Below, piece by piece: positions 22,074-30,639 of a stretch of DNA of 64,000 nucleotides (position 1 is its first letter; each line of letters begins with the position of its first letter). The notes beneath the pieces are model-generated. The model saw only the letters and a program-made list of their open reading frames with translations. It made no database searches and was not told the DNA's origin. The stretch is taken from NCBI GenBank assembly GCA_947044365.1, contig OX345636.1, forward strand, positions 5,538,001 to 5,602,000, in the 5' to 3' direction. The position numbers and the translations under genes are program-made. This DNA is from Petrosia ficiformis (Eukaryota > Porifera > Demospongiae > Haplosclerida > Petrosiidae).

Positions 22074-25000
22074 AATTATGACATCATCCTTTGATGTGGC
22101 TAGGTCTATATTCTGTATATAGGACCCAAAACAGGTCTATATTTGGAGAAGTTAACCATTAACAACATGCAACACTTTATTGCCAAGTATAATAGTATTT
22201 TATTGCCAAAACTGTTGTGAAATCATTGAGAATAAGTGATCAATATACAGTTTGGGAAAAGATCATCATGCAGTCAGACAGTACCAATCATGTAGTTCAT
22301 TGATGTGGTGAGTCCTATATATTGTATGCAGGAGATGTCACCATCATACAATATATTGTATGTAGTATGCTAATAGGTTCTATATACTGAATATAGGACC
22401 CTCGTTTTGTGTCCTCGGATGTGATATAGCCCTCGCAGGCTCGGGCTATATCACATCCTTGGACACAAAACTCAGGTCCTATATTTTGTATATAGGACCT
22501 ATTAGCATACTATATAATATACATATATATATATATATATATATACACGTAGGTACATATAATATATTCAGTAACTTACAGAAACGTCAAACATGCCAAA
22601 TACACGATGGTGGCCATGTTCTTAGGTATAACCTAACGCTTCATTTCATCTACCTTGGGTGATGTAGTGAATGTAAATCGTGAAGCAGGCTTGGTGTCAA
22701 CCTTTTTCTTCCTCGATAACGAAAGCTTCTTCCTCTTTGGTGCAGGTGGTGTTGATTCCATGTTTCAGCTGTAACCGCAGATGGTAATGCGCATGCTCGG
22801 TATGATGCAATTATCACGTGGAGGTGAGTATATCAGTAATATTATCACGTGGAGGTGAGTATATCAGAGAGTACGATAGTACTCTCTATGTAGGGATGGC
22901 ACCGAAAAAAAATGGCTGCCCATACATTTCAATTGCAAGTGGTGAGCTGAAATCTCTGGTAATATATACAGATAAGTTTTAATACACACATACCTATTCA
23001 TATCTAGTGTTTTTATGACTACCAACACCATCTAGATGGCTAAAGATTGTCGTTAAGGTAGAGAACCGATGAGTGGCAAAACTGGCAAAATCTTCATCAT
23101 ATTATTATTATTATTATTTTCCAGACAAATCATTTTTTTGTTTGTTGAAATATCACAATGATTCTAGCACAATTCCAGTCGCATTTATAGTAAAATTCTG
23201 GTCTTAAAGTATCGAGATGATATCTTCAGATACTATGAAATAAGACAGTCTCAACGACTATAAAGATTTGATTTCAAATTGGACGCCATTTTTCTAAGTG
23301 GAATTTAGTTACGCATGCGCAATTTGTATACTTGGAACATGGAAGCTGAAATGCTTGGAATTATAATAACATTTGTGAGCAAATACATTCTTATAGTAAT
23401 GAAATATTAAAGCCATTGTATAATAATACTTTATAAGCATTGGAATACTGAATGGTTGACACAGTGAATGACACTACTTCTTGTAGGACTGCAGACAGTG
23501 CTGTAAGTGAAATAGAGAATATACATTATCTGTCAGTGAAAGAGAATGATAATCAATACATTAATACAAAAGACTGACCTTCATTGGTGAACAAATGTTA
23601 ATGCATTTATGATTGCATAAGAAAATGTGTGAGCAAATAATAATGAATATAATTATTAGGCCATTGTATAATAATATTATATACTATGATAACATTGGAA
23701 TGCCATTTGGTTGATATAGTGACTGACACTACTTCTTGTAATGCTATAAGCGAAATAGTAGGCATCATCTGTAAGTGAAAGAGAATGATAATCAATTCAT
23801 AAATAATTGATATATACAAAAGATTGACCTTCATTGATAAACAAACTTTAATGCATTTATGATTGCATGATTTCATATGATATATAACTTACACCAGTAT
23901 TTATTCAATGTACAAAAAATGTTCACACCATTCATGAAAAAAAAAGCAATGGAAACAAGAATAATAAAAAACATTTCCAATAAAAATGAAAGAAGATGTA
24001 GGGATGTCAAAACCCAAAAAACATGCGAACAAGGTTAGGTGGGACCCAAAATTAAACAAATCACTTCCATATAACCCTACATAAGTACAGCTCTTTCTAT
24101 TTTGCTTTATAGTGGTGTAAGTACTTATGTAGGGTTATATCGAAGTGATTTGTTTAATTTTGGGTCCCACCTAACCTTGTTCGCTTGCTTTTTGGGTTTT
24201 GACATCCCTACATCTTTCATTTTTATTGGAAATGTTTTTTATTTTTCTTTCAGTAATATTATCATGTGGAGGTGAGTATATCAGTAATATACACCTGTGG
24301 TTAACGAACCAGGTTGTATATCATGTATATACTCCCTGTTGGCCCTTTGATGTTTCGGTTAGTTATTGTATATATATAATTATATATATACAATGGTGAT
24401 GTCATCATACAATACAAAGTGCAGGTGGTATATACAGTATAACCACCCCAAAAACCACAGAATCTACAGTATATCAACCCACAGGTGTATATATTGACCA
24501 CAAAAGTTTTATATACTGAGTGTCTGGTATGATGACATCACCATTGCAATATAAACCCCTTGGTGGGAAGGTCAATGTGGTTTGCCACCTCAATATTTGA
24601 CCTCGCTATGCTCAGTCAAATATCTTGGTGGCAAACCACATTGAGCTTTCCACCTTGGGGTGTGTATTTGTTGAATACAATTCAAAAGCTATGATTAATA
24701 TATCACATATATATGTCTTTCTATCTATGAATCTATCAATATATCTATCAATTTATCTATTTATCTATTTACCTCTCTGTCTATCTGTATACCTACATGT
24801 ATGCATCTCTGTATCTATCTACCTATCTCACTGTAAAAAGTACTAGGTTATTTTAACCTTCATTTGGTTACAGGAGTTTCAATGCAATTACATTTTCCTC
24901 CATGCTGATTTATATTTCCATATTTACAAGTCATGCACAGTTCATTTGATGTTGACCTATATTGACTAATATAAAGTACATGTCATATATAACAAGGCAT

Positions 25001-28000
25001 AATTATGGTAACAAACATATTAATACAATGTAGCTACATACATAGCATAGTATTGTAGGTACAACCTGTGGTATATTATATGTGAAAACAAGTGATGTTA
25101 CTACCTCATTCCAGAGTAATTAATTAATATAAATATGCACATGAATTTGTACTTGTAATAGCAAACATGTGATATATACTCCACAGATATTTGAAACGCC
25201 AGCACATGTATGTAATTATTATGAGATATACATGTTTAAAGTACATGTACATTGTATTGCTTTTGTTAATTAATACAATGTAGCTATATATATATATACT
25301 GTATATACGTAGCATAGTATTATAGTGGGTGTATTATGTCATTGCAGAGTAGATAATTACATGAAGTTGTACTTATAATAACAAATAATGTGATGTACTC
25401 CACAGATATTTGAAAAGTCAGCACATGTATGTACCATTCTTTATTATGGCATATACCTTATATACTAGTCAATATACATGTAGATCAAAATCAAAACATG
25501 TTATTTTAACCCTCATTTGGTTACATAATTGAGTAATCAAATGAGGGTTAAAATAACCTATTCATGTTTACAGTGTATATCTATATATTTTAATGTCTAT
25601 CTTTGTTTCTATGCATCTATCTATCTATCTATCTATCTTTATATGCTTGTTTCTCTCATCGGTAATTAGTTAAGGTCATAGTAATCTATGTCATTTATAT
25701 ACATGTATATATAGTATTTTTAAGATATGCCATTTGCACTGTAAGACCTACCCTATTCAACTCTCTTGGAACCTCATACAAAAGGAATGTGAATGCAATA
25801 GAGCTCTGAAAAGCCTCAATCACAAGCTTACAAACAGGTGTCAGATGATCAAAAAAAAACAAGCATCTCTATTAATTACAGCTAATATAAAAATTATATA
25901 GCTATATAGCTATAAAGTCATCATGACTACTGTTTTATGTCATAATTATTGTAATTATAAAGGAATTGACAATTGGTAACTTAAATTTCATTTCAAATAA
26001 TGACGGTAACATTTTACTGGGAGAATTAATAACATGTTATCAAACCTCCTGGTAAAGACCAGGAGGTCTGATCACACATTTAGAAACCTCATTATAAGCG
26101 ATCTCATTGGTCAATGCAATATAGTTGAGGTAGAATAATTATTATTATTTTTTTAGTAACTGATATACGTATTTTCATTGTAGAGTTCAATTTACATGTA
26201 CACACCATAGACACATCATACCCTTAGAATAATTATAGATGCTATTACAGTTGTCAATAGATTTACATCATTTATTATAATTATGCATGTAGTGTATAGT
26301 GATGATGATTGGAAACTAAAACGTATATGGGATAGTGAACAAAACTGGTACAAAACACAGGAGATGATAACATGTGAGAAAGAAGAGAAATGGAGTGTTG
26401 CAATGAGAGAGAAGGATATGAAACTTGTATTATTACAATCAAGTGAATCATCACTGAAATACACAATAGATATGTTGAACAAACGTGAGATAATAAAATC
26501 ACTTAATTTAATACTGAGTAACATTAAATTTTTTTCCTTCAGAGTTGATGATTGAAAAAAAAACATCATTAGTGAAATCACAAGAACTGGACTACTATAG
26601 AAAACAGATCACAGATTTGAAAGGGAAAGTTAAACTCACATCTACCCTTTCATCAGGTCTATATTAATACATACATGTATATCATATCTATTGAATGAGT
26701 ACTGATTATTATGCCTTTTCATTAGATGAAGAGACAATATTTTATGAGAAGACTCTGGAAAGAGAACCATTAGAAGTGAAGAAATCAAAACCTGTAGATG
26801 AGGATAAACCTAAATCAGATATTAGTGATAAGATGTTAATATTGGAAGAAGGTTAGATGAGTATTACTAGTATTATTATGTGATCACTGATTATTTTATT
26901 ACATCAGAAATAGCATCACTGCAGATTAAGTTGGAGAAGAAGGATGAGATAGTGAAAGAACTGGAGTCAATACAAGAACGTAAGTCATATATTTTTTTAA
27001 AGTTGTTTAACTTCAAATATCATATCACATAATTATAGATGTCAAGCCACTACAGACAGAAATATATGACAAAACTTCTCAAGTAGAGGAACTACAGAGT
27101 TTATTGAATGTGAAAACAGAAGAGCTACAATCACTACAAGAACGTAAGTCATGTTCTTTTTGGAAATTAATGGAACTTCAAATCTTATTCTTTTATCATA
27201 TAGAAGTGAAGTCACTACAGACAACAGTGGTTGATAAATCTTCACAAACAGATGAAGTACAGAATACAGTAGAGAATAATGAAGTACATTTGCAAGAATT
27301 ACAAATGCATAGAGAAAGAATAAGGGAACTTGAAGTTACTATACAAGAAATAAAACAGTTAGAGGAAACTAGAAAGACATTACCACAAAACTCCGGTGAC
27401 ATCATTTCTACAGCAGGTTAGAAATTGTGTTATATAATTAATATACTAATCTCTGTTGTTATCATAATCTCGTATTACTATACAGATGATCCTGATCCTC
27501 ATCTTCATATAGCTAAACAGAAGGTGTTTCATATTAAAGGGAACACTCTGGATTGGGCAGATTATGGGTTTAAGATGTATTTCCCAAAAGGTACCATCCG
27601 ACCATCACAAGTGCTTATCAAAGCTCTTGTTGGTGGTAAATTCCAGTTTCCTGATGGAATGGAGCTTGTCAGTGCTTTATATGTCATCTCATTTCCTGAA
27701 GAGTATCTCCAGCCAGTGAAATTACAAATACAACACTGTGTCTATCTGAAGAGTTCACGACAGTTTAAATATCTCAGTTTCATAACAGCACCTATAGATG
27801 AGTCAGTACCACCATACAAGTTCCAGTTTATAGATGGTGGTAAATTCTATATTGATTGTCAGTATGGAATGATAGTTCGTTCCGAGTTTTGTATAATGGG
27901 TATTGCTAAGAAGACTAATGGTTGTCATCCACACATCTCATCTGATGTAGATGATACTAGTGATACTGATAGTGAAACACAATCCACATCTGAACATGGT

Positions 28001-30141
28001 TAGGATATTATAGTATTAATTAATAATTATTTATTATAATTATTTATTAGCTGATGTTCAATCAATTGGTAATGATGTGTCTCATATTGACTCTTCAGAA
28101 GATCAAGATCCACCAAGTAGTGATACTGATAATGAAACACAATCCACATCTGAACATGGTTAGCATATTATAATAAACAGTATTTTTATTTTAATTCTAA
28201 TTATAGGTGATGTTCAGAATGACGAGTCTAATACTGACTCTTTTTCAGAAAATAAGGATACTAGTAGTGTTACTGATAATAAAACAGAGTCCAAATCAGA
28301 ACTTGGTTAGGATATTAATAGTCAATATACGTACTTTACTATTATTTTATTATAATTATTTTTAGTTGATTTTCCATCAAATGACAACAATACTGAAAAG
28401 CATCCTAGTGACGATACTGACAATAAAACACCACTCTCATCTGGACATGGTTAGGATATTAATAGTACATGTGACTATTTTACTTATTGTGACTATTGTC
28501 AGTTGATGTTCCATTAGGTGACAATACTGAAGAGCATTCTAGTAGCAATACTGATGATAAAACACCACCCTCGCCTAGACATGGTTAGGATATTAATAGT
28601 ATATTATGTTTTACTATTATTTTGTTATTATTATTATTATTAGTTGGTGTTCATTCAACTGAAAGTATGGAAACTAACAAGAATCCTAGTAACCATGGTG
28701 ATAATGAAACTACATTCGCTGTAAATTCTGTCTCAATAGGAGGTACTTTTATAATTATAATGAAGTATTATATATCTAATTATATTCTATAGTCCAATTT
28801 CCTAATGATTCTGATATACCTGATAATATATACACTGGTGAAGTATATTACGAGAGGACATCAAGTAACAAATGGTTAATGAGGTTTATGACAGTTCAGA
28901 ACATTAAAGTATTCCAACAGGTAATTTAACACTACTAACAAGAAAACTCACTTTATGATACATGTTTTGTAGTATATTAAAGAATATCATTCTAATGCTG
29001 TTCAAGACGAGATCATTAGATTTTCATTCCTGGATCCAGTGAATGGATACATTCAATTAATACCCAATGAAAAACAGGATATTCCTTATACTGGATGGAA
29101 GATCATGCCACACAAGAAACCTATTGTGGTAAGACTTGAATACTCCATTAGTTCATAAAATGATAGTTTTACTATTTGTATAGCTGACAAAGAGTGATGC
29201 TGACCTGTTTGGGTCCCAACATATTCCATTTCCTCCATCTTGTTTAATGACTATTCGTGCAAAAGCGGCACCAGACACTGAAGAAGATTTGAGTTATGCT
29301 GTTTCTCTGAAAGGAATAGAATCTGATCTTGAAATTTATATTAACCGCTCTCTAGAAACAGGTATGTGTTGTTGTACACTCTTGCAGTATTATGCATTTC
29401 CTAATTCATAGGACCTACAAGTCATCCACCAATAGAACCTACAGGTGGAGTCAGAACACATGAAGGTTAGTAATACATTGTAAATGCAGTAAGGTGCCAT
29501 ACATATGCTTTAAGTAGCTGATGATATTCAGTATCTTTGTAGAATCATAGTTGATCTTCCTGAATGGCTACCAGAATTTTGCTTGATCGAATAGAAAGCT
29601 GTAAATATTTTTACATGTTATAATAATTCTTAAGACTGGTGTTAGAGCTTACTTTAGGCAATACTGGACGGAATTTCAATAACACATATAACATTGTATA
29701 ATTGCATGCTACTTAACAATAATAATCTTACATTACAGCATCTTCACTATCTCATGATACTCAGAATAATCCACTGTCTAATGTGTGTCATTGTGTACTA
29801 GGTATAGTTACTGAAGAATTATCATACAATATTATTAACTAATGTTATTCACAGGCATTGATGATCTTAGTGAAGTGTTTGATGTGTGTAAAGTATTTAG
29901 TACAGATTGGAAGTTCATAAGATTAAAACTAGGGATTATGAAAGCTACACTAGATAATATAAAAAAGGATTGTGATGATGTAAAGGAAAGAATGCTTGAG
30001 ATGCTATCCTCATGGCTGAGAAAAGAGAATGCATTGCAACCCAAACCTTCCTGGCGTATTTTACTCACAACACTCTCTGAGTATGACAGCACACAAACTT
30101 CACAAATTGCTAGTAAATTTGTTTGTGAACATGGACAATAG
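14715..30141 (+). CDS. Kelch - coiled-coil - ZU5 - Death domain protein, 23 exons
   Basis: Exons: 14715-14724, 15902-16447, 16504-16676, 17149-17343, 18548-18719, 26293-26484, 26543-26656, 26726-26851, 26908-26979, 27039-27143, 27204-27416, 27486-27998, 28051-28158, 28207-28305, 28366-28449, 28503-28583, 28644-28742, 28793-28920, 28973-29128, 29184-29361, 29412-29465, 29739-29801, 29855-30141. All junctions are GT-AG and keep phase, giving 3768 coding bases (1255 residues plus stop). Order: Kelch propeller (~10-365), coiled coil (~366-639), ZU5 (~640-810), acidic Ser/Thr/Asp-rich exons (811-967), a possible UPA-like region (968-1121), Death domain (~1165-1245). There is no signal peptide or membrane segment, so it is probably cytoplasmic. 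By family logic it is a signalling adaptor or receptor. The exact ligand and pathway are unknown. The first coding exon is only 10 bases; it is chosen because it restores phase. Confidence 0.85.
14876..14905. repeat. (TA)n microsatellite in intron 1
   Basis: About 15 uninterrupted TA units. No function is suggested. Confidence 0.9.
14951..15857 (-). mobile_element. Non-autonomous RecQ-helicase transposon with 9-bp TSD
   Basis: Inverted ends of ~110 bp: the left begins TAGTCCCGCGCAGCCAGC and the right, reversed, TAGTCTCATGTAGCCAGC. Both continue into a shared GATGGTCTGGTATATAGCTA block. It is flanked by the perfect 9-bp direct repeat ACTTGTCAT (14942-14950 and 15858-15866). On the minus strand the interior holds pieces of a RecQ-like helicase: MDLVKKALHDAVRFCG at ~15690, GRDVFVSLLTGYGKSL (motif I) at ~15590, and SIVVCISPLTAIMIEQ at ~15390, with stops between. 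It lies wholly inside intron 1 of the Kelch-ZU5-Death gene. Confidence 0.85.
16677..17148. other. Intron 3 of the Kelch gene
   Basis: No gene or repeat recognised in this AT-rich stretch. It begins GTGAGT and ends TGTAG. Confidence 0.6.
17344..18547. other. Intron 4 of the Kelch gene
   Basis: Mostly unremarkable AT-rich DNA. Around 18185-18260 an imperfect palindrome (GCGAGTTTTTTGGCGAA ... TTCGCCAAATTA) resembles an end of the short MITE at 19393-19603. No coding content is supported. Confidence 0.5.
19393..19603. mobile_element. Short MITE, TTACCGT ends
   Basis: Inverted ends TTACCGTAAAGTGGGATATT and (reversed) TTACCGTGTAGCGAATATTT, both followed by a shared GGGGTCT(A/C)ATTTTTGTG. About 210 bp, no coding capacity, in intron 5 of the host gene. 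Confidence 0.7.
19629..20003. repeat. Tandem duplication, unit ~187 bp
   Basis: Two adjacent copies share TATAATAATTATTCATTGTA, AAGACCGGTTTTTGCAGA and GCTGGTATATGTGTA, separated by poly-A runs. Non-coding. Confidence 0.8.
20174..20787. mobile_element. Deletion derivative with CCTTAAGG ends and TA target duplication
   Basis: Left end CCTTAAGGACAGGTTTAATT and right end (reversed) CCTTAGGGATACGTTTAATA are followed by a shared TTTGCGATTTGG, and TA flanks both sides as in Tc1/mariner/pogo elements. The interior retains a short plus-strand open stretch (YETLVGEKYKEPVDGKFEDA ... then an Asp/Ser tail ending at 20639) that may be the end of a lost transposase. It is related by its termini to the element at 46077-46585. 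Confidence 0.75.
21063..21786 (+). pseudogene. Crypton (DUF3504-type tyrosine recombinase) remnant
   Basis: Several frames together give the Crypton/DUF3504 signature order. LWEYGLDNLKSLQRAVFYFI then GKRFCFHGGKEQRNL (to 21326). After a stop come GSKNHDGRVKDLHFE, VPCPAVPENRPNFLMDLYLA with ILYLRPKH, then VKDMCAEVKILGK. The R-H-containing NHSLR motif is missing, and RTYENISTDQYKEVSKVFMS, with the likely nucleophile Tyr, follows. Deletion of the catalytic core and multiple stops mean it is dead. It sits in the 7.6 kb intron 5 of the host gene in sense orientation. Confidence 0.8.
21930..22090. repeat. (AT)n microsatellite within a foldback-type repeat
   Basis: A 50+ bp (AT)n run at about 22016-22069 is preceded by GATATACTGTGGATTCTGTG and TATACTGTATATACCACC. 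The same block occurs inverted at 24370-24490 (GGTGGTATATACAGTATAAC, CCACAGAATCTACAGTATAT). Confidence 0.8.
22345..22520. repeat. Long near-perfect palindrome
   Basis: Left arm: TATGCTAATAGGTTCTATAT ... GTGTCCTCGGATGTGATATA. Right arm: the reverse complement, TATATCACATCCTTGGACAC ... ATAGGACCTATTAGCATA. The centre is GCCCTCGCAGGCTCGGGC. The arms are ~75 bp, and the palindrome is non-coding. Confidence 0.85.
22795..23240 (+). repeat. Repeat with an inverted partner at 39.65-40.0 kb
   Basis: Begins with a two-fold direct repeat of TATCACGTGGAGGTGAGTAT. From ~22860 (ATCAGAGAGTACGATAGTAC) through the TTCCAGACAAATCATTTTTT and GATTCTAGCACAATTCCAGT region, the sequence matches the reverse complement of 39650-40000. 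No coding content. Confidence 0.7.
23372..23875. repeat. Tandem duplication, unit ~250 bp
   Basis: Two adjacent copies share CCATTGTATAATAATA, GACACTACTTCTTGTA, GAAAGAGAATGATAATCAAT and GACCTTCATTG, each ending in TTAATGCATTTATGATTGCA. Non-coding. Confidence 0.8.
23958..24248. mobile_element. Foldback/MITE with ~130 bp arms
   Basis: The left arm AAAACATTTCCAATAAAAAT ... AACCCTACATAAGTAC and its reverse complement flank a ~35 bp loop with a CTTTATAGTGGTG core. The arms carry GGGATGTCAAAACCCAAAAA. Related arms appear at 52945-53110, 54005-54085 and 63865-64000. Confidence 0.85.
24545..24657. repeat. Palindrome with CTCG-containing tip
   Basis: The arms GGTCAATGTGGTTTGCCACC and GGTGGCAAACCACATTGAGC pair through a centre GACCTCGCTATGCTCAGTC. 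Non-coding, within intron 5 of the host gene. Confidence 0.85.
24685..24832. repeat. (TCTA)n-type microsatellite
   Basis: Degenerate ATCTATCTAT repeats run up to the start of the next MITE. A matching block (25610-25640) lies on its other side, so the MITE seems to have inserted into a microsatellite. Confidence 0.85.
24831..25577. mobile_element. MITE with CACTGTAAA ends
   Basis: Ends CACTGTAAAAAGTACTAGG and (reversed) CACTGTAAACATGAATAGG, both followed by TTATTTTAACC(T/C)TCATTTGG. The interior contains an imperfect internal duplication (GCACATGTATGTA, CTCCACAGATATTTGAAA). An inverted, rearranged copy of the interior lies at 54430-54825. Confidence 0.75.
26030..26085. repeat. Short hairpin
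   Basis: ACCTCCTGG and CCAGGAGGT are separated by 7 bases. Isolated; intron 5 of the host gene. Confidence 0.6.
26293..27416 (+). other. Coiled-coil exons
   Basis: Six short exons, each starting and ending in phase 1, encode long Glu/Lys/Gln/Leu-rich heptad-like sequence such as EIASLQIKLEKKDEIVKEL and VQELQSLL-type repeats. Exons 9, 10 and 11 share the ending or start LQSLQE / VKPLQT / VKSLQT, and two introns begin with the identical GTAAGTCAT, pointing to exon duplication. The region likely mediates oligomerisation. Confidence 0.8.
27486..27998 (+). other. ZU5 domain exon
   Basis: A single 513-base exon. After DDPDPHLHIAKQKVFHIKGN comes GFKMYFPKGTI, then FPDGMELVSALYVISFPEEY and PVKLQIQHC, then a PPYKFQFIDGGKF segment. 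The Pro-Val-x-Leu-x-Ile-x-His-Cys core is the ZU5 hallmark seen in ankyrins, UNC5 and many sponge Death-domain proteins. The exon ends with the Asp/Ser-rich sequence DDTSDTDSETQSTSEHG that is repeated in the following exons. Confidence 0.75.
28003..28742 (+). repeat. Tandem array of duplicated symmetric mini-exons
   Basis: Five consecutive exons (28051-28158, 28207-28305, 28366-28449, 28503-28583, 28644-28742) are diverged copies of one exon-intron unit of ~140-155 bp. Each begins with a (V/A)D/G-V-x-x motif, carries a D-T-D-N-(E/K)-T core and ends with E/G-H-G or similar; the introns start with GTTAGG or GTTAGC. All introns are phase 1, so exons can be gained or lost without frame change. 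The end of the ZU5 exon carries the ancestral C-terminal half of the unit. It encodes an acidic, Ser/Thr-rich linker between ZU5 and the downstream domains. Confidence 0.85.
29855..30141 (+). other. C-terminal Death domain exon
   Basis: The last exon encodes GIDDLSEVFDVCKVFSTDWK, then IRLKLGIMKATLDNIKKDC, ERMLEMLSSWLRKENALQPK and a PSWRILLTTLSEYD segment, ending in stop TAG 30139-30141. The pattern W-x-x-L (helix 2), I-x-x-I (helix 3), a helix 4 ending MLSSWL, and PSWRILLTTL (helix 5) with I-A at the end matches the Death fold. It would recruit other Death-domain proteins. Confidence 0.8.
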
Positions 30142-30639
30142 TTGACCTATAATTTTAGGAATTTTATTTTCACTAACAATTATTAGTTTATAATGTTATT
30201 CCTTTGTTTATTATTATAAGAAGCCTTTATTTAATTCTTAAAAGGGTTTGTCAGACTGTGGTTTTATTAGTTTATATACTATTCAAGAAACAGGGACACC
30301 CTTTGAAAGGTTGTGTGCGTTGTTGCCTTGAGCAGAGGGGCCGAGATGGCAGCAACGCCCGATTACCATGGTAGTGGCTGTGAGTGACTCTCTTTTACGT
30401 ATGTAATAGGTATTAATGATGTATACGTAGCTCTGTGAGGTGCCATCAAGAATGCAACCACTGCAATACTAAGTGGTGATTAAAACTTGGAATTTACAAA
30501 CACAGTCTTGATATCTTCCAGATGAATAACTTCCATAATTAACTGTGAGAAGTGCATGCTTGAAATGTTTTTCAAATTGTTCAGGAAAGAAAATGAAAAG
30601 TGTATTACAAGCGGGGTGATAGTGAAAATTTTAACTATC
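30142..30639. other. Downstream flank of the Kelch-ZU5-Death gene
   Basis: AT-rich 3' flank. No canonical AATAAA is seen in the first 100 bases after the stop. No other gene is recognised. Confidence 0.4.

Noticed and set aside
24685..24832. Microsatellite as a regulatory element
   Set aside because: A simple TCTA repeat with nothing to support function; it serves only as the MITE insertion site.
26216..26581. 121-codon minus-strand ORF
   Set aside because: Antisense to the coiled-coil exon, whose phase fits the gene on both sides.
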